DNA of 64,000 nucleotides, taken from the NCBI RefSeq assembly GCF_002112505.1, contig NZ_NEHW01000013.1:112726-176725 (forward strand). The letters are read 5' to 3'. The stretch's first letter is position 1, and each line of letters begins with the position of its first letter. This stretch comes from Pseudomonas sp. R28(2017) (GTDB taxonomy: Bacteria > Pseudomonadota > Gammaproteobacteria > Pseudomonadales > Pseudomonadaceae). Under the pieces are notes generated by a model that had not been told where the DNA came from, ran no database searches, and saw only the letters and a program-made list of their open reading frames with translations. A program made the translations under genes and the position numbers. Shown here piece by piece: positions 6,532-14,661 of this stretch.

Positions 6532-7464
6532 TCAAGCCTTGCCGAGCAGCTTGGCCAACCCCTCGACCATCGGGGTCGCCTGCGGAAAATCGAAACGCGC
6601 CAGCAACCGCTGGTTATTCGCCCGCGAATGGCGAATGTCACCCGAGCGCGCCTGCCCATAACTGATCGTTGGCAAGCTGCCCACCACCTGCTCCAGCGCC
6701 TTGAGCATCTGGTTCAGCGAAGTCGCCTGGTTCAGGCCGACGTTCACCGCGCCCTCTTCCACCTGCGTCTGCTCCAGCGCTTGCACCATCACCTGCACCA
6801 GGTCGCCGACGTAGAGGAAGTCACGGGTCTGCTCGCCATCACCGAACACAGTGATCGGCAAGCCTTGGACCGCCCGCTCGCTGAAGATGCTGATCACCCC
6901 GGAATACGGCGAGGAAGGGTCCTGGCGCGGGCCGAAGATGTTGAAGAAGCGGAACACCACCGGCTCCAGGCCATGCTGGCGACGGTAGAAGTCCAGGTAC
7001 TGCTCGCTGGCCAGCTTGTCCACGGCGTAGGGCGTCAGCGGCGCCTTGGGCGTGTCCTCGGCAATCGACTCGCCTTCGCCATTGTTGCCGTACACCGCCG
7101 CGCTCGAGGCAAACAGCACGCGGCGCACACCATGCACGCGCATGGCCTCGGCCACGTTGAGGGTGCCGATGAAGTTGCTCTGGTGGGTCTTCACCGGGTC
7201 TTCGACCGACGCCTGCACCGACGCCACCGCAGCCAGGTGGACCACGGCGCGGCAACCGGCGGCGGCACGCTGAACCAGCGCGGCGTCGGCGACATCGCCT
7301 TCGATCAACTCGAGGCGCGGGTTGCCCAGTTGCAGGTTGTCGCGCTTGCCGGTGGACAGGTCGTCGAGAATACGTACGGCATAACCCTTGGCCAGCAACG
7401 CATCGCACAGGTGGGAGCCAATGAAGCCGGCGCCGCCGGTGATCAGGATGGGGGCATCAGCCAT
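6532..7464 (-). CDS. NAD-dependent nucleotide-sugar epimerase/dehydratase (extended SDR, GalE/WbpP-like)
   Basis: A 310-residue extended SDR. It has the NAD-binding glycine motif GGAGFIG (about residues 9-15), the acidic LDDLSTGK that reads the cofactor ribose, HLAAVASV, the catalytic SSAAVYG Ser/Thr region and the Tyr-Lys dyad in PYAVDK. It also has the substrate-loop segments FRFFNIFGPRQ and DFLYVGDL. This layout fits a UDP-hexose 4-epimerase or related enzyme for surface polysaccharide precursors; the exact sugar cannot be told. The ATG at 7462-7464 overlaps the upstream SDR gene by eight bases (ATGGCTGA), so the two are translationally coupled. Confidence 0.88.
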   Translation of the reverse strand: MADAPILITGGAGFIGSHLCDALLAKGYAVRILDDLSTGKRDNLQLGNPRLELIEGDVADAALVQRAAAGCRAVVHLAAVASVQASVEDPVKTHQSNFIGTLNVAEAMRVHGVRRVLFASSAAVYGNNGEGESIAEDTPKAPLTPYAVDKLASEQYLDFYRRQHGLEPVVFRFFNIFGPRQDPSSPYSGVISIFSERAVQGLPITVFGDGEQTRDFLYVGDLVQVMVQALEQTQVEEGAVNVGLNQATSLNQMLKALEQVVGSLPTISYGQARSGDIRHSRANNQRLLARFDFPQATPMVEGLAKLLGKA

Positions 7465-8341
7465 GGCGGTAGAATCGATCCAGTAGTGGCGGCAAGCCCG
7501 CGCGCCAGGCACGCGGCTTGATACCGAAAGTGTGAAGAATTTTCTTGCAGGCCAGTACCGCGTGCTGCGGCTCCTCGCTGGCATCCGGCCGAGCGGCGTG
7601 GGCCTGCGCGGTCGGCGCCTGCACTGCCAGCTGGCGGTACTGCCCGGCCTCGCTGAGGATCGCCTGGCCCAGCGCCAGCGGCGTGGTCGCCTCGTTGCCG
7701 GCGTAATGGTAGGTGCCCCACAGCGGTGCACTGCAATCAAGCTGCTTGAGCACCGACAGGATCACCCGCGCAGCATCGTCAACCGGCGTCGGGTTGCCAC
7801 GGCGGTCGTCGGCCAGCAGCAGCTCCTGGGGTTGCTCGGCGCGGGTCAGGAAGCGCCCCAGCGCCCCGTCGATGCTCTCGTCCAGCAACCAGCCGAAGCG
7901 CAGCAGCACATGCTGCGGGCACGCCGCGCGCACGCTCTGCTCGATACGCCACAGGGCCTGACCACGCTGGCCCAGCGGCACCGGTTCGTCCTTTTCGCTG
8001 TAGGCCGTGGCCCGCGAACCGTCGAACACCCGGTAGCTGGAAGGCTGAACCAGGGTGATCTGGTGGTGCTGGCACAACTCCGCCAGCCGCTCCACCGCCC
8101 GCTCCTGCTGGGCCAGGCGCTGGTCGCTGACCGACTCGGCCTGGAACCAGTCGAAGTAGTAGGCCAGGTTGACCAATGCATCGGGGCGATGATCGTCAAG
8201 CAGCTGAGTGAGGCTGGCCGGGGCCCAGCCGTTCTCCGGCGGGCGCGGTGCCAGGAATGCGATGTCCTCCTCGGCCCCGAGACGGATCAGCGCTTGCCCG
8301 AGGGCATTGCCACCACCCAACAGCATCAGGCGCATACGCAT
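7457..8341 (-). CDS. RmlD-like sugar-nucleotide-binding protein lacking the SDR catalytic dyad
   Basis: The 294-residue product follows the dTDP-4-dehydrorhamnose reductase (RmlD) fold. It has an altered glycine-rich start (LLGGGNALGQAL), VNLAYYFDWF, then SSYRVFDG matching the RmlD TDYVFDG block, then SEKDEPVPLGQ. Where RmlD has its YGxSK catalytic pair, this protein reads QRGQALWRIEQ, with neither Tyr nor Lys. It may therefore bind a nucleotide sugar or NAD(P) without reducing it, or assist the epimerase with which its 3' end overlaps. The start is the ATG at 8339-8341, with an in-frame ATG at 8333-8335; the ribosome-binding site is weak and does not decide between them. Confidence 0.78.
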   Translation of the reverse strand: MRMRLMLLGGGNALGQALIRLGAEEDIAFLAPRPPENGWAPASLTQLLDDHRPDALVNLAYYFDWFQAESVSDQRLAQQERAVERLAELCQHHQITLVQPSSYRVFDGSRATAYSEKDEPVPLGQRGQALWRIEQSVRAACPQHVLLRFGWLLDESIDGALGRFLTRAEQPQELLLADDRRGNPTPVDDAARVILSVLKQLDCSAPLWGTYHYAGNEATTPLALGQAILSEAGQYRQLAVQAPTAQAHAARPDASEEPQHAVLACKKILHTFGIKPRAWRAGLPPLLDRFYRHG

Positions 8342-8433
8342 AGAGTCAGCAGATCCGAACAGGTTGATTGAGGGAAAGGGCCATTTTGCGGTTTCCGGGC
8401 GGGGAAGTCCAACCCTAGGGTTCGCTACTACTA

Positions 8434-9072
8434 ATGCGCCTCAGAGCCACCACCTCGCAGGAAAATTCCTACGCCTTCGACTGGCCAAGTCCTGCATCCA
8501 ATATCAAAAATAATTGCCTAAATAGCTCCCATATCTTTGCAGGCGCCTTGTCGATCAGCTTGCTCGACAGAGCGGTTCTGGAAGCAACTGTGCCGTTTTT
8601 ACTGATAACGGTCGCTGCCTACTTTGCACTCAGCCCCAAGCTCGAGGATCAGGACCGCAAGCGGCGGCTGTCGTATTTCTACTTTGCGCTCGTGGTTGCT
8701 CCTGGGATTGGTTTCTATGACGGCATTTTTGGCCCAGGTACCGGTTCATTCTTCATGGTCGCCTTCACATTGCTGCTGGGGCAGCACCTCATGCAGGCAA
8801 TCTGTCGCAGCAAACTGCTAAATGCATCCTGCAACCTTGGAGCGTTGTCGGTATTTGCCTTCGGTGGGGTCATCATATGGCCTTTGGCACTGGCCATGGC
8901 AGCCTGCGCCATCCTCGGCGCTCAACTCGGCGCTCGTTGTGCCCTCTACTTCGGTCCGCAACTGGTCAAACCACTATTGATCACGGTGTGTTGCCTGATG
9001 GCGATGAAGTTGTTGCTGGGTGATGGTCATCCGATAGGTGAATGGCTGCGCGCTTACACAGCGCTGCGCTAA
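8434..9072 (+). pseudogene. 5'-truncated TSUP (TauE/SafE, YfcA-like) transporter gene remnant
   Basis: From about 8536 the frame encodes the second half of a TSUP transporter: FAGALSIS...LLITVAAYFALSPKL, GFYDGIFGPGTGSFF, KLLNASCNLGALSVFAFGG, and the last helices ending LRAYTALR. The family's GFYDGxxGPGTG motif is intact. The first half (about 90-100 residues, including the N-terminal G-rich motif) is missing. It is replaced by about 34 residues of unrelated, polar, family-unlike sequence (MRLRATTSQENSY...). No convincing ribosome-binding site precedes the ATG at 8434. I read it as a deletion remnant; a protein made from it would have only about half the membrane segments. Confidence 0.75.
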
Positions 9073-9077
9073 ATATT

Positions 9078-9887
9078 TCACTCAATCTCGAACAGGCTGT
9101 TACGCAACGGCCCCACGCTCAACCGCTGGCGCACATCATCATCGATCCGTGGATCATCCGGCCGGTACAGCCTGACCTGGCGATAGGCATTGATGCGGTT
9201 GATCTCCTCGCCCAGGTATTCCCACACCACGCGGGTGCAAGCCGGGTTGCGCCTGTCGCCGCTGGACACCCCGGCCTTCAGGCCATTGAGGCGGGTGATA
9301 CGGCTCTTGAAGCTGGGGATGAGAATGGTCTGGCTCATCTCGTTGAAAGTCAGCGACTCGTAATCGATGAGGAACATCCGGTCCTGCAACTGGAACGCCG
9401 CGCCCAGGTAGCGGCAGCGCACCTCCGCATGCTGGTCGGTGGCGCTGGAGCGCTCCTGGCGTTCCTGGCGCTCGAACATGAAGCGGCCACGCTCCTCCCA
9501 CAGGTGTACCAGCGACACCAGGATGGTGCCGGGTACCGACATGCAGTTGGAATACTCGAAGTAATAACCGCAATAGCGCGACAGGTTGCCAGCGTGGTCG
9601 TGCAGCGGGCGGAACAGTTCGCTGATCGGATCGCCGGGCTGGTCGGTGACGGTCGATACGCGCGCGCCGATCAAGCGGGCGAACTGTTCGGCCGGCAGGT
9701 TCAGCTCGTAATCCTCGACACCAAAGAAATCACCGATGCGCTTGAGGTTGAAAGGCGTCGGGCGACTCTGGCCGCTCAGGTACTTGTTGAACTGCGCGCG
9801 GTTGATCGAGAGCTGGCGGCAAACTTCCGAGATAGAGCGGTAGTGGCTGCAAGCCAGTTTGAGGTTGGTAGCGAAATGATCGCTCAT
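9078..9887 (-). CDS. XRE-type helix-turn-helix regulator with a long C-terminal domain
   Basis: The 269-residue product has an N-terminal helix-turn-helix (about residues 8-60: YRSISEVCRQLSINRAQFNKYLSG, then PFNLKRIGDFFGV). A roughly 200-residue C-terminal domain follows that I do not recognise; it is rich in beta-type sequence and includes RYCGYYFEYSNC and a RPDDPRIDDD stretch. The ATG at 9885-9887 was chosen because the helix-turn-helix begins just after it; an upstream extension would run across the divergent promoter region. The gene ends 5 nt after the TSUP remnant and is divergent from a sodium:alanine symporter, so local control of that transporter is plausible. The ligand is unknown. 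Confidence 0.82.
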   Translation of the reverse strand: MSDHFATNLKLACSHYRSISEVCRQLSINRAQFNKYLSGQSRPTPFNLKRIGDFFGVEDYELNLPAEQFARLIGARVSTVTDQPGDPISELFRPLHDHAGNLSRYCGYYFEYSNCMSVPGTILVSLVHLWEERGRFMFERQERQERSSATDQHAEVRCRYLGAAFQLQDRMFLIDYESLTFNEMSQTILIPSFKSRITRLNGLKAGVSSGDRRNPACTRVVWEYLGEEINRINAYRQVRLYRPDDPRIDDDVRQRLSVGPLRNSLFEIE

Positions 9888-9911
9888 GACAGAAGACTCA
9901 GGTGACGCGAA

Positions 9912-9930
9912 TGATGCCAGTCTAGCATCA
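9912..9930. promoter_or_regulatory. Candidate operator palindrome upstream of the XRE regulator
   Basis: TGATGCCAGTCTAGCATCA has six-base inverted arms (TGATGC/GCATCA) around a seven-base centre. It lies 25-43 nt upstream of the regulator start, in the divergent region shared with the symporter. Autoregulation is a guess from its position. Confidence 0.4.
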
Positions 9931-10066
9931 AGTCGCACCAAATCAGAGCAACCCGCGAAATTGTAACCACTCTTGTCATGGCCAACCATGCGCCCCAACG
10001 AATAGCGCTGCGCCTGCCGTCCGCTGTTCATTCCATGCGAAGAATAAGAATCGAGGTCATTTTCCA

Positions 10067-11509
10067 ATGCTCGAAGCACTCAACGATTTCCTTTCCGGGA
10101 AACTCCTCATCGTGCTGATCGTCGGTCTCGGCGGTTACTTCACCATCCGTTCGCGGTTCGTCCAGTTCCGCCACTTTGGCCACATGTTCGCCGTGTTCAA
10201 GGAATCGCTGCGTGGCCAGGCAGGCCAGCTGAGCTCCTTCCAGGCCCTGATGCTGAGCCTCGCCGGCCGCGTTGGCGCCGGTAACATCGCCGGTGTCGGT
10301 ATCGCCGTGACCCTGGGTGGCCCAGGCGCGGTGTTCTGGATGTGGGTCACTGCCCTGGTCGGCATGGCCAGCAGCTTCTTCGAATGCACCCTGGCCCAGG
10401 TCTACAAGCGCGCCGACGGCGACGGCCTGTACCGTGGCGGCCCGGCCTACTACATTCAGCACGGCCTGAAGCGCAAAAGCATGGCCATCGTGTTCTCGAT
10501 CCTGCTGCTGGTCACCTACGGCTTCGCCTTCATCGGCCTGCAGTCGTACACCGTGACCCACTCGCTGCAGAACGCCTTTGCCTTCGACCCGCGCCACACC
10601 GGCATCGTCCTGGCCGTGCTGCTGGCCATCACCTTCCTCGGTGGCATCAAGCGCATCGCGGCAGTCTCGGACCTGCTGGTACCGATCAAGACCCTGGCCT
10701 ACATCGGCGTGACCCTGTACGTGATCGGCACCCAGATCGAACACGTGCCGGCCATGCTGGAAACCATCTTCAAGAGCGCCTTCGGCCTCGACCCGGCGTT
10801 CGGCGGCCTGCTCGGCAGCGCCATCGTCATGGGCGTGAAGCGTGGCGTGTTCGCCAACGAAGCAGGCCTGGGCAGTGCGCCGAACGTGGCTGCCGTGGCT
10901 GCGGTGAAGCACCCGGGCGCCCAGGGCGTGGTCCAGGCCTTCAGCGTGTTCCTCGACACCTTCGTGATCTGCACCTGCACCGCGCTGCTGATCCTGCTGT
11001 CGGGCTTCTACACCCCAGGCTTCGAAGGTGACGGCATCGTCCTCACCCAGAACTCGCTGGCTGCCGTGGTCGGTGACTGGGGCCGCCTGTTCGTCAGCGT
11101 GGCGCTGTCGCTGTTCGTGTTCACCTGCATCCTCTACAACTACTACCTGGGCGAGAACAGCCTGCAGTTCCTCAGCCGCAACCGCATTGTGCTGCTGGGC
11201 TTCCGCGCCCTGGTACTGGCGCTGGTGGTGTGGGGTTCGATGCAGGACCTGTCGACCGTGTTCGCCTTCGCCGACATCACCATGACCTGCCTGGCCTTCG
11301 TCAACCTGGTGGCCCTGGCCCTGCTGTTCAAGGTCGGCCTGCGGGTGATGCGCGACTACGACGACCAGCGCAAGGCAGGCATCCAGCAGCCGGTGTTCGA
11401 CTCGTCGAAGTTCGCCGACCTGGACCTGGACCGCAACGCCTGGCCTGCCAATCCACAGGTGGAAACAGCCACTGACAAAGCAGTCGGCCAAGCTCAGCCG
11501 CAGCGCTGA
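10067..11509 (+). CDS. Sodium:alanine (glycine) symporter, AgcS family
   Basis: A 480-residue inner-membrane carrier with about eleven hydrophobic segments. AgcS family blocks are clear: LAGRVGAGNIAGVGIAVTLGGPGAVFWMW (about residues 65-93), GGPAYYIQHGL, VKRGVFANEAGLGSAPN, and a hydrophilic C-terminal tail. The family moves alanine or glycine inward with sodium. The ATG at 10067 has GAGG about nine bases upstream. It is transcribed away from the XRE regulator. A GC-rich hairpin follows at 11524-11548, but it lacks a U-tract. Confidence 0.92.
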   Translation: MLEALNDFLSGKLLIVLIVGLGGYFTIRSRFVQFRHFGHMFAVFKESLRGQAGQLSSFQALMLSLAGRVGAGNIAGVGIAVTLGGPGAVFWMWVTALVGMASSFFECTLAQVYKRADGDGLYRGGPAYYIQHGLKRKSMAIVFSILLLVTYGFAFIGLQSYTVTHSLQNAFAFDPRHTGIVLAVLLAITFLGGIKRIAAVSDLLVPIKTLAYIGVTLYVIGTQIEHVPAMLETIFKSAFGLDPAFGGLLGSAIVMGVKRGVFANEAGLGSAPNVAAVAAVKHPGAQGVVQAFSVFLDTFVICTCTALLILLSGFYTPGFEGDGIVLTQNSLAAVVGDWGRLFVSVALSLFVFTCILYNYYLGENSLQFLSRNRIVLLGFRALVLALVVWGSMQDLSTVFAFADITMTCLAFVNLVALALLFKVGLRVMRDYDDQRKAGIQQPVFDSSKFADLDLDRNAWPANPQVETATDKAVGQAQPQR

Positions 11510-11581
11510 TATCCTGCCCTGCCCAGCCGCCCCGTTCGCGGGCGGCTGCTCTACCTCCGCTCACCGCTTCGGATGCTTTCC

Positions 11582-12568
11582 ATGCGTGCAGTCAAGAATC
11601 TCCTCGTCCTCTACACCGGTGGCACCATCGGCATGCTCGAAACCGCCGAAGGCCTGGCGCCGGCCGGTGGTTTCGATGCGCGGATGCGCGAACACCTCGC
11701 CCAGCTGACCGATGCGCCCCAGGTGCAGTGGACGCTGCAGGAAATGAACCCGCTGCTCGATAGCGCCAACATGCAGCAGCACAACTGGCTGGCGATGCGC
11801 GATGCCATCGTCGCGGCAGTGGACGCCGGCCATGACGGCGTGCTGGTGCTGCATGGCACCGACAGCCTGGCCTACAGCGCTGCGGCGCTGTCGTTCCTGC
11901 TGCTGGGCCTGGCGGTGCCGGTGCTGCTGACCGGCTCGATGCTGCCGGCCGGGGCACCGGGCAGCGACGCCTGGGGCAACCTGTGCGGCGCCCTGCGCCA
12001 GGTCGAACAGGGCCTGGAAGATGGCGTGCAGCTGTACTTCCACGGCCAGCTGCTGCATGGCTGCCGGACTTCGAAGCTGCGCAGCGAGGCTTTCGACGCC
12101 TTCGCCGCGCTGCCGCGCCATCGTGAAGGCGAGCGCGCCGCCGAGTTGCCTGCCGCCCTGAGCTATCGCCAGCAGCGCCAGCCGGTCAACCTGGCGGTGA
12201 TGCCGGTGTTCCCGGGCCTTCAGGCCGGGCACCTGAAGGCACTGCTCGACAGCGGCGTGCAAGGGTTGCTGCTGGAGTGCTATGGCAGCGGTACCGGGCC
12301 GTCGGATGACCAGGCTTTGCTGGAGGTGCTGCGTGCAGCGCGCCAGCGTGGCGTGCTGCTGGCTGCCATCAGCCAGTGCCCGGAAGGGTCGGTGGTGTTC
12401 GACACCTATGCGGCGGGGAACCGCTTGCGCGGCGCCGGGCTGGTCAGTGGTGGCGGCATGACCCGCGAGGCGGCGCTGGGCAAGATGTTTGCGCTGCTGG
12501 GGGCGGGGCTGGATGTAAATGAAGCAGAGCGTTGGTTTGCTCTGGACCTGTGCGGAGAACGAGCCTGA
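11582..12568 (+). CDS. ansA: L-asparaginase, type I (cytoplasmic, AnsA-like)
   Basis: The product, about 328 residues, has both catalytic threonine motifs: YTGGTIGM near the N-terminus and LHGTDSLAYSAAALSFLL around residues 85-102. The family Lys position is occupied within the TGSMLP segment region. It has no signal peptide, which fits a cytoplasmic type I enzyme that hydrolyses asparagine to aspartate and ammonia. The ATG at 11582 was preferred over the ATG at 11573 because GGA at 11571-11573 gives the better ribosome-binding spacing. It follows the symporter by 72 nt on the same strand and could be co-expressed with it. A single REP unit lies downstream. Confidence 0.87.
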   Translation: MRAVKNLLVLYTGGTIGMLETAEGLAPAGGFDARMREHLAQLTDAPQVQWTLQEMNPLLDSANMQQHNWLAMRDAIVAAVDAGHDGVLVLHGTDSLAYSAAALSFLLLGLAVPVLLTGSMLPAGAPGSDAWGNLCGALRQVEQGLEDGVQLYFHGQLLHGCRTSKLRSEAFDAFAALPRHREGERAAELPAALSYRQQRQPVNLAVMPVFPGLQAGHLKALLDSGVQGLLLECYGSGTGPSDDQALLEVLRAARQRGVLLAAISQCPEGSVVFDTYAAGNRLRGAGLVSGGGMTREAALGKMFALLGAGLDVNEAERWFALDLCGERA

Positions 12569-12588
12569 CTATCGCCTGTCAGGGCCTC

Positions 12589-12615
12589 TTCGCGGGTCAA
12601 GCCCGCTCCCACAAA
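12589..12615. repeat. Single REP unit
   Basis: TTCGCGGGTCAAGCCCGCTC then CCACAAA, a single copy of the unit seen at 227, 3387 and 16127. It lies between the convergent asparaginase and selC ends. Confidence 0.88.
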
Positions 12616-12636
12616 GGCCCTGCATGGCAGTAAAAG

Positions 12637-12732
12637 TGGCGGAAGGCAGCGGGAGTCGAACCTGCCCGGGAACGGCTGCCGTCCCCAACCGGGTTTGAAG
12701 CCCGGCCGCGCCACCGGGCGCGATTGCCTTCC
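12637..12732 (-). tRNA. selC: tRNA-Sec (anticodon TCA)
   Basis: On the minus strand a 96-nt tRNA begins GGAAGGCA and ends TGCCTTCC-G-CCA, an eight-base acceptor stem typical of tRNA-Sec with the CCA encoded. The anticodon arm CCGGGCTTCAAACCCGG carries TCA (12696-12698). A long GC-rich variable arm follows, and the T arm has GGTTCGACTCC. The gene begins only 6 nt after the selB stop, so the three sel genes here may share a transcript. It decodes the UGA of fdnG about 8.5 kb upstream in the same cluster. Confidence 0.97.
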
Positions 12733-12738
12733 TTGAAC

Positions 12739-14661
12739 TCAGTGCCTGGCCTGCTGCTGGGCCAGGGCGCTGTCGGCGCGGATGTAACGCTGGTCGGCCA
12801 CCCTCCGGGTCAGGCCAAGACGGTCGAAGTATTCGAGAATCTGCACACTGCGCTTGCGACCGATGCCCAACATATCGCGAAACGCGGCAACCTGCACTAT
12901 CGGCGTCTCGCCAGCCTGCCCCAGCAGCAGCTCTGCCATGCGCCGTAGCGTCACTTCAGGGTAGAACAGGTCGCGCACCACCTGATGCACCAGGCCCAAC
13001 CGGGCCAGCTTGCGCAACAGCAAGCGCACATCCGCCTCCGCACAGTTTTCTTCAGTGGCCAAGGTCCTGACCCAGGGCGGGTCAAATTGCCCGGCCAGCA
13101 ACTTCGGCTGCAGCCTCGCCCACAGCGCGCTGTCGGCGGCGCTCAACTGCACGGTGTGATCGGGCAGATGCAGCCACGGCCCGCTGCTGGCTATCACCTG
13201 ATCATTGAGCAGCTCATCGAGCAGGCTGACAAACGCAGGGCGCTCCAGCGGCAAAGCGGCGAAGCGGCGCAGGCGGTCGCGGTCCGGGCCGAGCTGGTCG
13301 GGCTCCTGTTCATGGAACCGCGCCAGCTGCGCCAGCAGTTCATGCCTCAGTGCCTGCCATTGGCTTTTCGCAAACAGCAGCGGCCCCTGGCGCGTGGCCA
13401 CCACCTGCACATCATCGGGCAATAGCCAGGTTTCGCGCTGGCGATTGAACTGGCGCTCCAGGCGCTGCGGGTCGAGACCACCGAGCGCACGGGTGAGCAA
13501 GGCCGGCAGTGCCTGCTCCAGGCCATCTGCATCACGCAGCACCTGCAATTGGCGCAAGCGTTCTTCGCTGCGGCGCTGCCGACTCGGCGCGAACGGGTCG
13601 AGTACCGTGCCACCGCCGAGGGTTCGCTGGGCACGCTGGTCTCGCAACACCAGGCGGTCACCGTGAACCGCCTGCAACGGCGCATTGAGCAGCAACTGGG
13701 CAAACATGCGCTGGCCGGCAGCCAGGGTTTCACCTTCGAGCAAGGCCACGCGGGCCGTTACATCCTGGGTGCCGAGGTGCACGTGAACCGCGCTGAAATG
13801 CTCGAAAACGCGGGTTTCCCCGGGTAGCAGGCAAAGTTCGATATCCACCCGCACGCTGGGCGCATGCAGCCATTCGGGCACCAGCCAGTCGCCTCGGTGC
13901 ACCTGCTCTACCGTCAGGCGTTCGGCGGCGATGTTCAGCGCCACCCGCTGGCCGGCCTCGGCCACCAAGGCAACCTGGTTCTGTGCGTGCAGGCCACGCA
14001 CCCGCACCGGCTTGCCGGCCTTGCCCAGCAACAACGTATCGCCCGCACTAACGCGCCCGGCCAGCGCCGTGCCGGTCACGACTACCCCGGCGCCAGTGAC
14101 GGCGAAGGCGCGATCGACCGCCAGGCGAAAGCCACCGCGCACGCTGCGCTGGCGCACCCGCACTTCGGCTTCCAGCAAGGCCCGGCGCAACACGTCGATA
14201 CCCTGCCCGGTGATGCTCGACACGGGGAATTGCCGTGCCTTGGCATAAGGCCCCTCAGCCAGCAACGCGCTGACCTGCGCCTGCACCTCTGCCAGCCGTG
14301 CGGGCTCGACACGATCACATTTGCTGATCGCCACCAGCGCCTGGGGAATACCCAGCAGCTCGATGATCGCCAGGTGCTCGCGGGTCTGCGGCATCACTCC
14401 GTCATCGGCGGCCACCACAAGCAGCACCAGGTCGATGCCATGGGCGCCAGCCAGCATGTTGTGGATAAACCGCTCATGGCCCGGCACATCGATGAACCCG
14501 GTCAACGCCGCCCCTTCGGCCAGCGCCGCGTAGCGGTAGCCGAGGTCGATGGTCATGCCGCGGGCGCGCTCTTCCTGGCGCTGGTCGCCGGCCTGCCCGG
14601 TGAGGGCCTGAAGCAGCGCGGTCTTGCCGTGGTCGATGTGGCCGGCGGTGCCGACGATCAC
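12739..14661 (-). CDS. selB: Selenocysteine-specific elongation factor SelB
   Basis: A 640-residue GTPase. The G domain has GTAGHIDHGKT (residues 4-14), RGMTIDLGY, DVPGHE and SKCD. EF-Tu-like domains 2 and 3 follow, then a C-terminal half made of winged-helix repeats that bind the SECIS hairpin (ending near VAAFRDMLGIGRKRSVQILEYFDRLG). The start is GTG at 14659-14661, overlapping the selA stop as GTGA; an upstream extension would run into selA. It delivers Sec-tRNA to the ribosome at a UGA followed by a SECIS. Its partner tRNA gene is immediately downstream and its probable client fdnG is in the same cluster. Confidence 0.96.
   Translation of the reverse strand: MIVGTAGHIDHGKTALLQALTGQAGDQRQEERARGMTIDLGYRYAALAEGAALTGFIDVPGHERFIHNMLAGAHGIDLVLLVVAADDGVMPQTREHLAIIELLGIPQALVAISKCDRVEPARLAEVQAQVSALLAEGPYAKARQFPVSSITGQGIDVLRRALLEAEVRVRQRSVRGGFRLAVDRAFAVTGAGVVVTGTALAGRVSAGDTLLLGKAGKPVRVRGLHAQNQVALVAEAGQRVALNIAAERLTVEQVHRGDWLVPEWLHAPSVRVDIELCLLPGETRVFEHFSAVHVHLGTQDVTARVALLEGETLAAGQRMFAQLLLNAPLQAVHGDRLVLRDQRAQRTLGGGTVLDPFAPSRQRRSEERLRQLQVLRDADGLEQALPALLTRALGGLDPQRLERQFNRQRETWLLPDDVQVVATRQGPLLFAKSQWQALRHELLAQLARFHEQEPDQLGPDRDRLRRFAALPLERPAFVSLLDELLNDQVIASSGPWLHLPDHTVQLSAADSALWARLQPKLLAGQFDPPWVRTLATEENCAEADVRLLLRKLARLGLVHQVVRDLFYPEVTLRRMAELLLGQAGETPIVQVAAFRDMLGIGRKRSVQILEYFDRLGLTRRVADQRYIRADSALAQQQARH

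Noticed and set aside
11524..11548. Terminator after the sodium:alanine symporter
   Set aside because: CAGCCGCCC/GGGCGGCTG is a good stem but is followed by CTCTACC, with no U-tract, so it was not listed as a terminator.
12560..12740. A genomic island integrated at tRNA-Sec
   Set aside because: tRNA genes are common integration sites, but no integrase, direct repeat of the tRNA end or foreign-looking DNA is present; a REP unit and an ordinary asparaginase gene follow.
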